In this document: positions 18,755 through 27,992 of the stretch, piece after piece
Layout: the number at the start of each line of letters is the position of its first letter
Numbering within the stretch: the stretch's first letter is position 1
Source: Candidatus Kuenenia stuttgartensis
GTDB taxonomy: Bacteria > Gemmatimonadota > Gemmatimonadetes > Gemmatimonadales > Gemmatimonadaceae
Reading direction: 5' to 3'
Assembly: GCA_943330235.2 (NCBI GenBank)
Contig: CALQGY020000007.1
Coordinates: forward strand, 1-64,000
Length of the DNA stretch: 64,000 nt
Program-made: the position numbers and the translations under genes
The notes under the pieces: generated by a model
Told to the model about the DNA's origin: nothing
The model's database searches: none
What the model saw: only the letters and a program-made list of their open reading frames with translations

Positions 18755-19336
18755 ATGCGCACGCTTCGGCACACCGTCTCCCTCCTGGCCTTGCCGCTCC
18801 TCGCGGCCGCTCGTCCCCTGACCGCGCCCACGGCGCACGTCGTCGATAAGGCCCATAGTGAAATCAACTTCGTCGCCGATTCGCGCATGCTCAGCGCGCA
18901 CGGGTTCTTTGAAAAGTGGGACGCCGACATCAAGCTGGACCCCGCTAACATCGAAGCCTCCGCGGTGACCATCACCATCGACGCGGCCAGCATCAATACC
19001 CGCGTCACCATGCGGGACAATCACCTCAAGAGCGACGCATTCTTCGACGTGGCCAAGTACCCGTCCATCGTCTTCAAGTCGGTCAGCGTCAAGAAAACCG
19101 CCAATCCGAAGTTGATCGACATCACCGGCGACCTGACCATCCGCGGCGTGACCAAGCGCATCACGGTCCCGACGTCCATGGTGTTCTACGAGCAGGGCGT
19201 CGGGCGGTTCCGCGGGCAGTTTACCGTGCTGCGCAAGGACTACGGCGTGTCGTTCGATCCGCCGGTGAATCCGATTGAGAACGAAGTCCAGGTGCAGTGG
19301 GACTTCGCCATCAAGACGCCGGCACCGGCGAAGTAA
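18755..19336 (+). CDS. YceI-family periplasmic lipid/isoprenoid-binding protein
   Basis: A 193-residue protein. The signal peptide is about 25 residues long. The mature chain is a typical YceI lipocalin-like barrel: VVDKAHSEINFVADSRML at the start, then MRDNHLKSDAFFDVAKYPSI and GDLTIRGVTKRITVP. YceI proteins bind polyisoprenoid or amide lipids in the periplasm and are often stress-induced. Its 3' end overlaps the convergent aminotransferase gene by 26 bp. Confidence 0.93.
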   Translation: MRTLRHTVSLLALPLLAAARPLTAPTAHVVDKAHSEINFVADSRMLSAHGFFEKWDADIKLDPANIEASAVTITIDAASINTRVTMRDNHLKSDAFFDVAKYPSIVFKSVSVKKTANPKLIDITGDLTIRGVTKRITVPTSMVFYEQGVGRFRGQFTVLRKDYGVSFDPPVNPIENEVQVQWDFAIKTPAPAK

Positions 19337-20477
19337 CGCTCGCAATCAGGGCGGCCGCCCGCGCCAAGGCGTCGGGCGGCTGCACGAACGAAATGCGGAA
19401 GTGCCCGCGCCCAGCTTCGCCAAACGCGATACCGGGCGTGACCACCACGCCCGGGCCCGCGATCAGCGCGTCCACCCAGCCCCAATCGTCAAAGCCGGCC
19501 GGTATCGGCAGCCACAAGTACATCGTGGCCATCGGGGTGCTGATGGGCCATCCGTGCGCATGGAACGCCCCCACCAGTGCGTCGCGGCGCGCTCGGTACT
19601 CCGCCACCACTGGCGGCACGATGGTGGCATGGTGCGTGAACGCTGCCGTACCTGCGCGCTGCGCGAAGGTGGACACGCCGTAGCCGATGTTCGCGCGATA
19701 CTGATCGAGGGTCTCAATCGCCTGCGCATTCCCAGCCATGAAGGCGATACGCACGCCGGCCATGTTGAAGCTCTTCGAGCAGGTGTGCAGCTCCACCGCG
19801 ACCGCGTGCGCCCCCGGCACCTGCAACACGCTGGGCACCACGAAGCCGTCAAAGGACAGCTCGCTGTACGCCAAGTCGCTCACCAGCAGCAGCGCGTGCC
19901 GCTGGGCGAACGCCACCAGTCGCTCATACTCGGCCAGCGTCACCGTGGCCGTCGTCGGATTGGTGGGATAGTTCACCACCAGCATGCGCGCGCGCGTCAG
20001 ATCATCGGGCGCGATGGCATCCAGATCGAGGCGCCCGTCGGGGAGCGTCGGCACACACACGGCCGTCGCGCCTGCCAACTTCGGGGCGCGCGCATACACC
20101 GGATAGTGCACCGCCGGGATCAGCACCACGTCGCCCGGGTTCACAGAGGCGAGCACCAGTTCAGCCAACCCTTCTTTCGAGCCGGCCAGCGCGATCAGCT
20201 CGCGCGTGGGGTCGAGCCGCACGGCAAAGCGTTCGTCCATGTAGCGAGTGACCGCCGCGAAGAACGCCGGGTCCCCCTTGAAATACGGGTAGCCACTGAG
20301 CGCACGCTCCGCCGCCGCGCGCTGCATCGCCTCCACCACGACCGGCGCGATCGGCTGATCGGGACTGCCGATGCCCACATCAATCAGTGTGCGTCCGGCC
20401 GCACGGGCGGCCGCCCGACGGGCGTCGAGTTCCCAGAACACGTACTGCGGAATGGCTGAGAGCAGGCGAGACGTCAT
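19311..20477 (-). CDS. Class I/II aminotransferase, LL-diaminopimelate aminotransferase-like
   Basis: A 388-residue protein. The PLP-lysine motif is TCSKSFNMAGVR; LAGSKEGLAELVLA, NYPTNPTTA and SDLAYSELSFDG are the other landmarks. This pattern matches the archaeal/bacterial DapL-type group more than aspartate aminotransferases. If so, it would turn tetrahydrodipicolinate into LL-diaminopimelate for lysine and murein, but SKSFNMAGVR replaces the usual SKTYNMTGWR. An alanine- or methionine-related role remains possible. It is divergent from the hybrid kinase. Confidence 0.82.
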   Translation of the reverse strand: MTSRLLSAIPQYVFWELDARRAAARAAGRTLIDVGIGSPDQPIAPVVVEAMQRAAAERALSGYPYFKGDPAFFAAVTRYMDERFAVRLDPTRELIALAGSKEGLAELVLASVNPGDVVLIPAVHYPVYARAPKLAGATAVCVPTLPDGRLDLDAIAPDDLTRARMLVVNYPTNPTTATVTLAEYERLVAFAQRHALLLVSDLAYSELSFDGFVVPSVLQVPGAHAVAVELHTCSKSFNMAGVRIAFMAGNAQAIETLDQYRANIGYGVSTFAQRAGTAAFTHHATIVPPVVAEYRARRDALVGAFHAHGWPISTPMATMYLWLPIPAGFDDWGWVDALIAGPGVVVTPGIAFGEAGRGHFRISFVQPPDALARAAALIASVTSPVPAS

Positions 20478-20681
20478 AGCAGGGGGAGGGAACGAAAAGG
20501 GATAACCGCGACGTTTGTGGCAAAATAGCGAGGACGTGGTGCGGTTCCCACGTGTGACATCAGATGGCCGCGCCAGGGTGCGATTCTGTGCCCAGCGTGT
20601 GACGCCGACGTGGCTGCATCGTATTCACACCAGCGTTGTCGGTGCCCGTTTCCATTTATTGAGCCAATCCCGCCCCCCTTC

Positions 20682-22499
20682 ATGACTCGCCACGAGCACC
20701 GCACCGTGTCAATCGGCGCGCACATTGTGCGGGCGCTGCGCATGAAGGCCCCCGAGGATCCGCTCGAACGGCGGGCCCAGGCGGCGTTCTCGTTCATGCA
20801 GGCGACCATCGCCATCTCGCTCTGCGTGAACGCTGTCGTCGTGTACGCGGTGGACCGCCACGATCCGGTGCTTGGGCGTATGCGATTGACCGGCGCACTG
20901 ATCAGTGCCGTGTGCATCGCCAGCCTGCTCCTCGTCTCCCGCGTTGGGCGTGTCATGCTCGCCGGACGGCTGACCGGGCTCGTGATGTTCGGCATGCTCC
21001 TGATGTATGGCCATTATTTCGGCTTGTATTCCGGCCCCGGGCCGTTCCTGATGGCCACCGTCGTGCTGGCCATCCTCGCGATGCTCGAGTCGACCCGCGC
21101 GCTCGCCGGCTGGGTGGCGCTGTATCTGGGTGCGTTTGCGTATGGATTGTCGGTCGCCCCGCTGCATCCCGTGTCGCCGTTACCGTCCGCGATCATCACC
21201 AACGTGGTCGTCGCGACGGTCATTTTCGCGACGTACATGATTGAGTTCCGCGAAACGCTGCTGGAAGGGCTGGCCGCGGTGCGCGAGCACGCCGACTTGC
21301 TGGAGATCTCAAACCTGAAGTTGACACGGGCGCTGGAGGAGCGGGACACCCTCTCCGATCAGTTGGTGCAGGCGCAGCGTCTCGAGGCCATGGGCCGCAT
21401 GGCCGGCAGTATCGCGCATGACTTCAACAATCAGTTGACGGTGATTCGCGGCTACGCCGAGTTGATCTCCGCGGAGTTGCCCGTCGCAACCACGGCGTCC
21501 ACCGACATGGGACATCTCGTCAACGCCGTGGCACGCGCCTCCGGCATCACACGCGACGTGTTGGACTTCGCCGCCCCACACCCCATTCGCCTGCAGCCCA
21601 CCGATCTGACCGCGTTGCTGCGCGAGCTGTCCCCCAACTTCCTTCGGCTGCTGAACACCACCGTCGAGTTGCGAACGGAGCTGCCCAAGCGCCCCTGCTT
21701 CGCCATGGCCAACCCCGGGCAGCTGGAACGCCTGCTGCTCAACCTCGTCATCAACGCGCGCGATGTGATGCCCGCTGGTGGCCGGATCACCGTCGCCCTT
21801 GCTGCACACAGGGACCACATCCGGTTGACCGTCTCGGATACCGGGCCTGGCGTCGCGCCCGACATGCGCCAACGCATTTTCGAGCCCTTCTTTACCACCA
21901 AGGGAACCACCGGTGGTTCGGGACTGGGGCTGGCATCGTCGTACTCCATCGCGCGCCAGCACGGCGGCACCTTGGCGGTCGACGACGCGGAGGGTGGCGG
22001 CGCGTCGTTCGTGATGGACATCCCCAGCATCTCATCCGTCGCCCTGTCCACCCCTGTATTCAACACCGCGATTGCGCCCCGTCCACTGGAGGATCTGGTG
22101 ATGGTGGTGGTGGAAGATGACGCCGCGCTCTCAAAGCTCACCGTGCGGCTGTTGCAGCGCGCCGGCGCCACCGTGACGGCGTTTGATAACGGCGAAGACG
22201 CGGTCGCGCATCTGCACGCTGAGGCGGCGGCATTACGCGCCCCCGATTGCATTGTCACCGACTTGCGACTGCCGCGCGGCAGCGGCGCCGAGGTCATCGA
22301 CGCGGCGCGGCAACTCACGCGCGAGATTGCGCTGGTGGCCATGTCTGGATTCCTCGAAGATCCCATCGTCGCCGATCTCGCGGAGCAACGGATCCTGAGT
22401 TTTCTGGCCAAGCCGTTTACCGAAGGACAGCTGCTCGAGAGCATCGGGACGGCGCGACAGTTGGCGCAACTCGCCGTGACGGCCCACGTCGGCCACTGA
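20682..22499 (+). CDS. Hybrid sensor histidine kinase with C-terminal receiver
   Basis: A 605-residue protein from the ATG at 20682. Five to six hydrophobic segments (about 35-195) are followed by a short coiled coil. HisKA contains the phospho-acceptor H246 in IAHDFNN. HATPase_c has NLVINARDVMP, DTGPGV, FTTKGTTGGSGLGL. The receiver domain begins at VVVEDDAAL, with the phospho-Asp in CIVTDLRLP and a conserved Lys in LAKPF. No DNA-binding output domain or adjacent response regulator is present, so signalling may go to a distant partner. Confidence 0.93.
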   Translation: MTRHEHRTVSIGAHIVRALRMKAPEDPLERRAQAAFSFMQATIAISLCVNAVVVYAVDRHDPVLGRMRLTGALISAVCIASLLLVSRVGRVMLAGRLTGLVMFGMLLMYGHYFGLYSGPGPFLMATVVLAILAMLESTRALAGWVALYLGAFAYGLSVAPLHPVSPLPSAIITNVVVATVIFATYMIEFRETLLEGLAAVREHADLLEISNLKLTRALEERDTLSDQLVQAQRLEAMGRMAGSIAHDFNNQLTVIRGYAELISAELPVATTASTDMGHLVNAVARASGITRDVLDFAAPHPIRLQPTDLTALLRELSPNFLRLLNTTVELRTELPKRPCFAMANPGQLERLLLNLVINARDVMPAGGRITVALAAHRDHIRLTVSDTGPGVAPDMRQRIFEPFFTTKGTTGGSGLGLASSYSIARQHGGTLAVDDAEGGGASFVMDIPSISSVALSTPVFNTAIAPRPLEDLVMVVVEDDAALSKLTVRLLQRAGATVTAFDNGEDAVAHLHAEAAALRAPDCIVTDLRLPRGSGAEVIDAARQLTREIALVAMSGFLEDPIVADLAEQRILSFLAKPFTEGQLLESIGTARQLAQLAVTAHVGH

Positions 22500-22508
22500 C
22501 GGCGGTCC

Positions 22509-22538
22509 GTCGGACGGTGCTGCGTCGGACGGTGCTGC
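22509..22538. repeat. 15-bp intergenic direct repeat x2
   Basis: Two identical 15-bp copies lie in the 57-bp gap between the convergent hybrid kinase and priA genes, the only non-coding example of the 15-bp duplications seen in this window. Confidence 0.9.
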
Positions 22539-22556
22539 GTCGCGGCGCCCGCGCGC

Positions 22557-24827
22557 CTACAACAACGACACCGGATCGCGATCCACGACGAGTCGCAGAT
22601 CCGCCGCCTTCGGCACCGGACAACGCTCCGCGACGTAGCGCGAGAGCCGGGTCATCGCGCCACCGCGCGTCGACTTGATCAACAGGTGCCACCGCCAGCG
22701 ATCCTTGATGCGATCGATGGGGCATGGGGCCGGTCCCACCAGCACGATGTCACGCAGCGCCGCGCGCGTGACCAGCGCCTGGATCCAGTGTGCCGCCGCG
22801 ACCGCCGCCTGCGCCGTCGCCGTCTGCTCCGTGCCACTCACCACCACATTCGCCAACGACACAAACGGCGGATACGTGGGCATGCGACGATGCCCCAGCT
22901 CCTCGTGCACGAACGATAAGAAGTCGTGCGTGAGCGCATGCCGCACCGCGTGGTGGGTGGGCATCTTGGTTTGAATCAGCACTTCCCCGCCCTTCGCACC
23001 GCGCCCCGCACGCCCCGCCACCTGGCTCAGCAACTGAAAGGTGCGTTCCGCAGAGCGGAAGTCGGGGAGATTGAGTCCCGTGTCCGCATCCACCACGCCC
23101 ACCAGTGTCACGTTGGGGAAGTCCAACCCCTTCGCAATCATCTGGGTGCCCAGCAGGATGTCGATCTCGCCGCGTCCCACGCGATCGAGAATGGCCGTAT
23201 GCGCCCACTTACCGCTGGTGGTATCCACGTCCATGCGCGCGATGCGTGCATCGGGAAACCGTTCCGCCACCAGACGCTCGACTTGCTGCGTGCCAAGACC
23301 GCGTCGGCGCAGCGCATCGCTGCCGCACTGCGCGCAGATGGTCGGCACCGGCGCCTGATGCTGGCAGTAGTGGCACACCAGCGCTTCCGGCACCCGATGG
23401 TACGTGAGCGAAATGCTGCAATGCGGACACGCTTGCACATCACCGCAAGCGTGGCACTGCATATACGCCGCGTATCCGCGCCGGTTGAGCAGCAGGAGAC
23501 TCTGCTCGCCGCGCACCAACCGTGACTCAATCGCCGCACTCAGCACGGGGCTGAGAATGCCCATCGTTGCATCAAATGGCGCGTTGGGCGCGCGCGCCGC
23601 CAAGGCCTCGCGCATGATGTCGCGCATGTCCACTACCTGCACGCTGGGCAGCTGCGCCCCGCCCGCCCGTGCCGGCAGCGTCAGCTGGATGGACTGTCCG
23701 CGTTCCGCCCGCTCCCAACTCTCCAGACTGGGCGTCGCACTCCCCAGCACGACCACCGCCCCCTCCGCACGCGCGCGCACAATCGCGGCCTCGCGCGCAT
23801 GATAGCGTGGCGTCTCCGACTGCTTGTAACTCGACTCGTGCTCCTCATCCACGATCACGACGCCAACGCGCTCAAGCGGCGCGAACAGCGCAGACCGCGC
23901 GCCCACGGCAATGCGTCGGTCGCCGCGACGCAGCGCCTGCCACGCATCGTGCCGTTCGCCATCGCTGAGTCCCGAATGCAGCACCGCCACATCGTCGCCA
24001 AACGCGCCGCGAAAGCGATCGACCGTCTGCGAGGTGAGCGCGATTTCCGGCACCAACACAATCGCCGTGCGGCCGGGCTTCGCGAGCACTGCGCGCAGCA
24101 CCTCGATGTACACGAGTGTCTTTCCGCTGCCGGTGATGCCGTGCAGCAGAAACGTCTGCCCGGGCGCGCCCGCGAGAATTTCCGCGATGACCGCCTGCTG
24201 ATCGGCCGACGGTTGGGGTGGCGGGGCCACGCCCGCGCGGTCCGCAAATGGGTCGCGCTCCAGCACTTCGTCGCGCACCTCCACCAACCCGCGCTTCGCC
24301 ATGGCCGTGATGACGCCTGCCGAGCAATCCGCCTGCTGCCGCAGCGTCTCCAGCAGCGACTTACCGCCTTGCGCCTCAAGCAGGTCGTACACGACGCGCT
24401 GCTGCTTCGCGCGAGCGAACGTCTGCTCGCGCTCGAGCAACGACGGCAACTCTTTCACCAAGATCACGACGCGACGCTGCTTGGCCGCCGATGGCGTGGT
24501 GCGCGGCGTGGTCAGCGCCGCAGGCAGCATACTGCGCATCACGAGACCAACGGGTGCCGCATACCACTCGGCGATCCATCGTCCGGTCTCGAGGAGTGCC
24601 GCCGGCAACGCCGGGACCTGATCCAGTACCGCCAGCAACGGCTTCAGCACCACCCCTTCGGGTGGCTCCGCTTCTCCGAGACACACACCGATCTCGCGTC
24701 GCGCCCGAAAGGGCACGAGCACCCGCGTGCCCACCGGAATAGGCGTCGCGATCCCGTCCGGCACCGTGTAGGTGAACGTCCGGAACAGGGGCACCGGCAG
24801 CGCCACCTCCACGCAGCGGGTGGCCAT
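22557..24827 (-). CDS. priA: Primosomal protein N-prime, replication restart helicase
   Basis: A 756-residue protein from the ATG at 24827; an upstream frame extension to 24992 would overlap the epimerase gene and is rejected. After the N-terminal 3-prime-DNA-binding domain come Walker A GITGSGKT, the DEEH box, and zinc-binding Cys clusters (CHACGDVQACPHC, CHYCQ, CAQCG). Helicase motifs V/VI follow (GLDFPNVTLV, QVAGRAGR). PriA reloads the replicative helicase at stalled forks. A GGGAAGG Shine-Dalgarno-like stretch precedes the start, 13 bp after the epimerase stop. Confidence 0.97.
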   Translation of the reverse strand: MATRCVEVALPVPLFRTFTYTVPDGIATPIPVGTRVLVPFRARREIGVCLGEAEPPEGVVLKPLLAVLDQVPALPAALLETGRWIAEWYAAPVGLVMRSMLPAALTTPRTTPSAAKQRRVVILVKELPSLLEREQTFARAKQQRVVYDLLEAQGGKSLLETLRQQADCSAGVITAMAKRGLVEVRDEVLERDPFADRAGVAPPPQPSADQQAVIAEILAGAPGQTFLLHGITGSGKTLVYIEVLRAVLAKPGRTAIVLVPEIALTSQTVDRFRGAFGDDVAVLHSGLSDGERHDAWQALRRGDRRIAVGARSALFAPLERVGVVIVDEEHESSYKQSETPRYHAREAAIVRARAEGAVVVLGSATPSLESWERAERGQSIQLTLPARAGGAQLPSVQVVDMRDIMREALAARAPNAPFDATMGILSPVLSAAIESRLVRGEQSLLLLNRRGYAAYMQCHACGDVQACPHCSISLTYHRVPEALVCHYCQHQAPVPTICAQCGSDALRRRGLGTQQVERLVAERFPDARIARMDVDTTSGKWAHTAILDRVGRGEIDILLGTQMIAKGLDFPNVTLVGVVDADTGLNLPDFRSAERTFQLLSQVAGRAGRGAKGGEVLIQTKMPTHHAVRHALTHDFLSFVHEELGHRRMPTYPPFVSLANVVVSGTEQTATAQAAVAAAHWIQALVTRAALRDIVLVGPAPCPIDRIKDRWRWHLLIKSTRGGAMTRLSRYVAERCPVPKAADLRLVVDRDPVSLL

Positions 24828-24840
24828 GCCTTCCCGGGGG

Positions 24841-25875
24841 CTAACGGCGCTGCACGCCAAGACCCGGCGCGTCGTGCAAGGTGATCCGTCCCGCGGGAAT
24901 AGCGGGGCCCGTAAAGGGATCATCCGCCAACAACGCGGCGCCATCAAGATCGGCGTCATCCAGCAACGGCGCGAAATGCGCAGCCGCGGCAATCCCCAAC
25001 GTGGTCTCCACCATGCAGCCGCACATCACACGCATGCCATGTGCGCGCGCCACCGCGATCATGCGCAACGCTTCGCGCACGGAACCGCACTTGGCGAGCT
25101 TGATGTTCACCCCGTCCACCACGCCGTGCAGCTTGGGAATGTCCGTGGCCACGATGCACGATTCATCGGCCACCACATCAATGGGCGACCGCTCGCGGAC
25201 AAATCGCAGCCCGTCATGGTCGTGTGGTGGTAAGGGTTGCTCCAGCATGTCCACACCATTCGTCGTGAGCACGTCCAGCATGGACAATGCGTGCTTGACC
25301 GTCCACGCGGCGTTCGCATCCACGCGCAGCGTCGCCGTCGGCGCTTCCTCACGCACGATGCGCACAATGTCGGCGTCACGCGCCGTGCCGAGCTTGATCT
25401 TCAGAATGGGATACGCTGCGGCGTCGCGTACCCGCGCGCGCAGCGTCTCGTCATCAGGCGCAATACCAATGGTGAAGCTCGAGCGCGGCGTTGCCGTGCC
25501 ATCAAGCCCCCACAGTTTCCAGAGCGGCACACCGAGCCGCTTGGCGGCCAGATCATGCAGCGCCGCGCTGATAGCGCACCGCGCCGACGCGTTCCACCGC
25601 AGCACCTTCTCGATCTCACGTTCAATCGCGTCGATGGACCAGCCGTCGGCCTGCTCCAGCACCGGCGTGAAGCGCGCCAACGCTGTCATCACGCTCTCCG
25701 CCGTCTCACCATAGAACCGGCTCGGCGCGGCTTCGCCCCAGCCTTCCAGGCCGTCGTCGGCGCTCTGCGCGTCGCGCAGGCGCACCCAGACCGTCTTGAA
25801 TTCGCTGGTGCCACCACGCGCGATGACAAATGGATGCCGCGTGTGAACCGTCAGGATTTCAGCGTGCAGTTGCAC
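24841..25875 (-). CDS. L-Ala-D/L-Glu epimerase (enolase superfamily dipeptide epimerase)
   Basis: A 344-residue protein. Catalytic KIK in ILKIKLGTARD, metal ligands in LRVDANAAW and ADESCIVATD, and KLAKCG as the second base match the muconate lactonizing/dipeptide epimerase group. The CGCMVETTLG segment and final ADDPF motif are typical of Ala-Glu epimerases. It would convert L-Ala-D-Glu from murein to L-Ala-L-Glu for degradation, completing the recycling set at 6943-10792. It is 8 bp from the kinase gene and 13 bp from priA. Confidence 0.88.
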   Translation of the reverse strand: MQLHAEILTVHTRHPFVIARGGTSEFKTVWVRLRDAQSADDGLEGWGEAAPSRFYGETAESVMTALARFTPVLEQADGWSIDAIEREIEKVLRWNASARCAISAALHDLAAKRLGVPLWKLWGLDGTATPRSSFTIGIAPDDETLRARVRDAAAYPILKIKLGTARDADIVRIVREEAPTATLRVDANAAWTVKHALSMLDVLTTNGVDMLEQPLPPHDHDGLRFVRERSPIDVVADESCIVATDIPKLHGVVDGVNIKLAKCGSVREALRMIAVARAHGMRVMCGCMVETTLGIAAAAHFAPLLDDADLDGAALLADDPFTGPAIPAGRITLHDAPGLGVQRR

Positions 25876-25883
25876 GGGGCCAC

Positions 25884-26885
25884 TCAGAGAGGGGTGATAC
25901 GGCCTTGGCGCCCGGACCGCGCGGCACGTATGTCGGCCGCAGCGCCGGTGCCCGCGAGGAATCCGACGAGCGCATCCGCAAGATCAAACCCGCGGTCGAA
26001 GCGATCGACCGGCGGCTTGGCCAAACATTTCATGATGATGCTGCTGAGCGCGACCGGCACGTTTGGATTCACCTGATCCGGCGCGACCGGCACTTCATGC
26101 ACATGCTTGTAGCCCACCGCGTACGAGTCTTCACCGTCGAACGGTGGACGCCCCAGCACCATCTCATACAGCAGCAGCCCCACCGCATACAGATCGCTGC
26201 GACCGTCCACCAGCTTCCCCATCGCCTGCTCCGGCGACATGTAATGCGGCGTGCCCATAGCGCGTCCCGAGGCCGTCAGACGACCGTGGAAGCGCGCGGT
26301 GGCAATTCCGAAATCGGTCAGCGCGACGTTGCCGTCTTCATCGAACAAAATGTTGTCCGGCTTGATGTCGCGGTGCACCACGCCGTGCCGGTGCGCATAG
26401 TCCAGCGCGCACGCCACCTGCACGCCAATCGCCGCGGCACGCGGTGCCGGCACGATCTTCTGCCGCCCCAGCAGGTCGGCCAGCGAGCCGCCGGCGTAGT
26501 ACGGCATCACGAGGAAATCCAACTCGCCGGCCGTCCCCATGTCGGCAATCGCGCACACGAATGGATGCACCAGACGCGCCGCCGATTCCGCCTCGCGGCG
26601 GAAGCGCAGTCGCATCTCCTCTTCCTGCGCCAGCATCTTGTGCAGCACCTTGATCACCAGCGGACGTCCGATGGTCACGTGGCGCGCGAGATACACGTGC
26701 GCCATGCCGCCGCTGCCCAGCCGCTTCATGATGGTGTAGCGGTTGCCGGTCGCCTGCCGTAACTCGCGCAGTTCGTCTTCCGGAATGTCGAAGGGCGGCG
26801 CGCTGACTTCAGGGAGCACGATGCTGCAGCGCGTGCACCGCGCCGCGGCCGCGCGATTCCAGGTCCCGCAGTCCGGACAGAACAT
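25884..26885 (-). CDS. Hanks-type serine/threonine kinase with N-terminal zinc ribbon
   Basis: A 333-residue protein. The first 20 residues hold a double CxxC zinc ribbon (C3, C6, C17, C20). The kinase domain follows: glycine loop LGSGGM about 56-61, K79, HRDIKPDN at 171-178, DFG at 191-193, and APE replaced by SPE in MSPEQA. There is no transmembrane helix or PASTA domain, so it is cytoplasmic. All catalytic residues are present. The likely opposing phosphatase type is at 5664-6923. It belongs to the leftward run between corA and the epimerase. Confidence 0.94.
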   Translation of the reverse strand: MFCPDCGTWNRAAAARCTRCSIVLPEVSAPPFDIPEDELRELRQATGNRYTIMKRLGSGGMAHVYLARHVTIGRPLVIKVLHKMLAQEEEMRLRFRREAESAARLVHPFVCAIADMGTAGELDFLVMPYYAGGSLADLLGRQKIVPAPRAAAIGVQVACALDYAHRHGVVHRDIKPDNILFDEDGNVALTDFGIATARFHGRLTASGRAMGTPHYMSPEQAMGKLVDGRSDLYAVGLLLYEMVLGRPPFDGEDSYAVGYKHVHEVPVAPDQVNPNVPVALSSIIMKCLAKPPVDRFDRGFDLADALVGFLAGTGAAADIRAARSGRQGRITPL

Positions 26886-26912
26886 CGAAGCGAGGTTCGG
26901 GTGAAGGTCGAG

Positions 26913-27911
26913 CTAGTACAGACGTCGACGACGCAGGAAGTATAGCAGGGCCAGCCCCAGACCCAGCTGCACCACCAGCAGCAGCCAGAACCCGTGCGGC
27001 CAGCTGGACAACGGCACCTTGACGAAATTCATCCCCCACATGCCGCTGACCACGACAAACGGCAGCGACATCGTCGCCACCAGCGACAACCCCTTCGTGC
27101 TGGCCGCCAGCCGGTTGGAGACCTGCGTGAGATACGCATCCATCGTGCTGCTCAGCAGTTCACGATACGTATCCAGCGAATCATTGATGCGCAGGACGTG
27201 ATCGTAAATGTCGCGGAAGTACAGCTGCACGTCCGGTGTCAGCAACTGGCTCGGCCGGTTCGTCAGCACGTTCAGCACATCGCGCGATGGCTGGAGATAC
27301 CGGCGCAGCGACAACACCAGCCGCTTCACGGTGAAGATGTCGCGCATCGCGTTCTCATCGAACGACGCGAACACCCGCTCCTCCAGCCCGTCAATAAAGT
27401 CATCGATCTGGTTGAGGATCGGAAAGAAGCTGTCGATCGTATCATCCAGAATCGCGTGCAGCGCCCGCTCGACGCCGCGCCCCAGCAGGTCAGGCGCACG
27501 TCGCATCGTCTCGGCCACGCGCTCCACCGACGGCATCGGCCCGGCGTGGACCGTGACGAGATAGTTGGGCCCGAGAAAGCAGTACAGATCCTGCGTTTCG
27601 AGGTCGTACGGATCTTCGGTGCTGTCGGCCAAACCGACGCCGCGGATAATCACGAAGAGATAGCCGACGTACTCCTCCAACTTGACGCGCGAACTCGGGT
27701 TGAGCGTGTCCTCAATCGCCAGCGGGTGGAACTTGAACACCTTCTCGAGGATGGCATGCTGCGAGCGCACCGTCGAGTCGATATCCACCCACAGGGCGCC
27801 GCCCTCCGCCAACTGCAGCGCAATGTCGCGCGGGTGGCAGTCGAGCACGTCGAGGCCCGCGGGCGACCGGTAGATCGTGCGTGGCGGAGCGTCCTGGACG
27901 GGGAGTGTCAT
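26913..27911 (-). CDS. corA: CorA-family magnesium/cobalt transporter
   Basis: A 332-residue protein. A long cytoplasmic N-terminal domain with the helical bundle (residues ~1-265) is followed by two C-terminal membrane helices and the signature GMN in SGMWGMNF. The tail is Arg-rich. CorA pentamers admit Mg2+ down the membrane potential. The gene is 27 bp upstream of the kinase gene, probably in one transcript. Confidence 0.95.
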   Translation of the reverse strand: MTLPVQDAPPRTIYRSPAGLDVLDCHPRDIALQLAEGGALWVDIDSTVRSQHAILEKVFKFHPLAIEDTLNPSSRVKLEEYVGYLFVIIRGVGLADSTEDPYDLETQDLYCFLGPNYLVTVHAGPMPSVERVAETMRRAPDLLGRGVERALHAILDDTIDSFFPILNQIDDFIDGLEERVFASFDENAMRDIFTVKRLVLSLRRYLQPSRDVLNVLTNRPSQLLTPDVQLYFRDIYDHVLRINDSLDTYRELLSSTMDAYLTQVSNRLAASTKGLSLVATMSLPFVVVSGMWGMNFVKVPLSSWPHGFWLLLVVQLGLGLALLYFLRRRRLY

Positions 27912-27992
27912 AGTCCGGAAGCTATGCGCCGCACCGGCATCCGGCCAACGGGCCGCGCCCCCGCACGTCCATGCGCGTCCATGCGCAACGGG

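Noticed and set aside
24828-24992. Longer N-terminus of PriA
   Set aside because: It would overlap the epimerase gene by about 150 bp, and the PriA family start fits the ATG at 24827.
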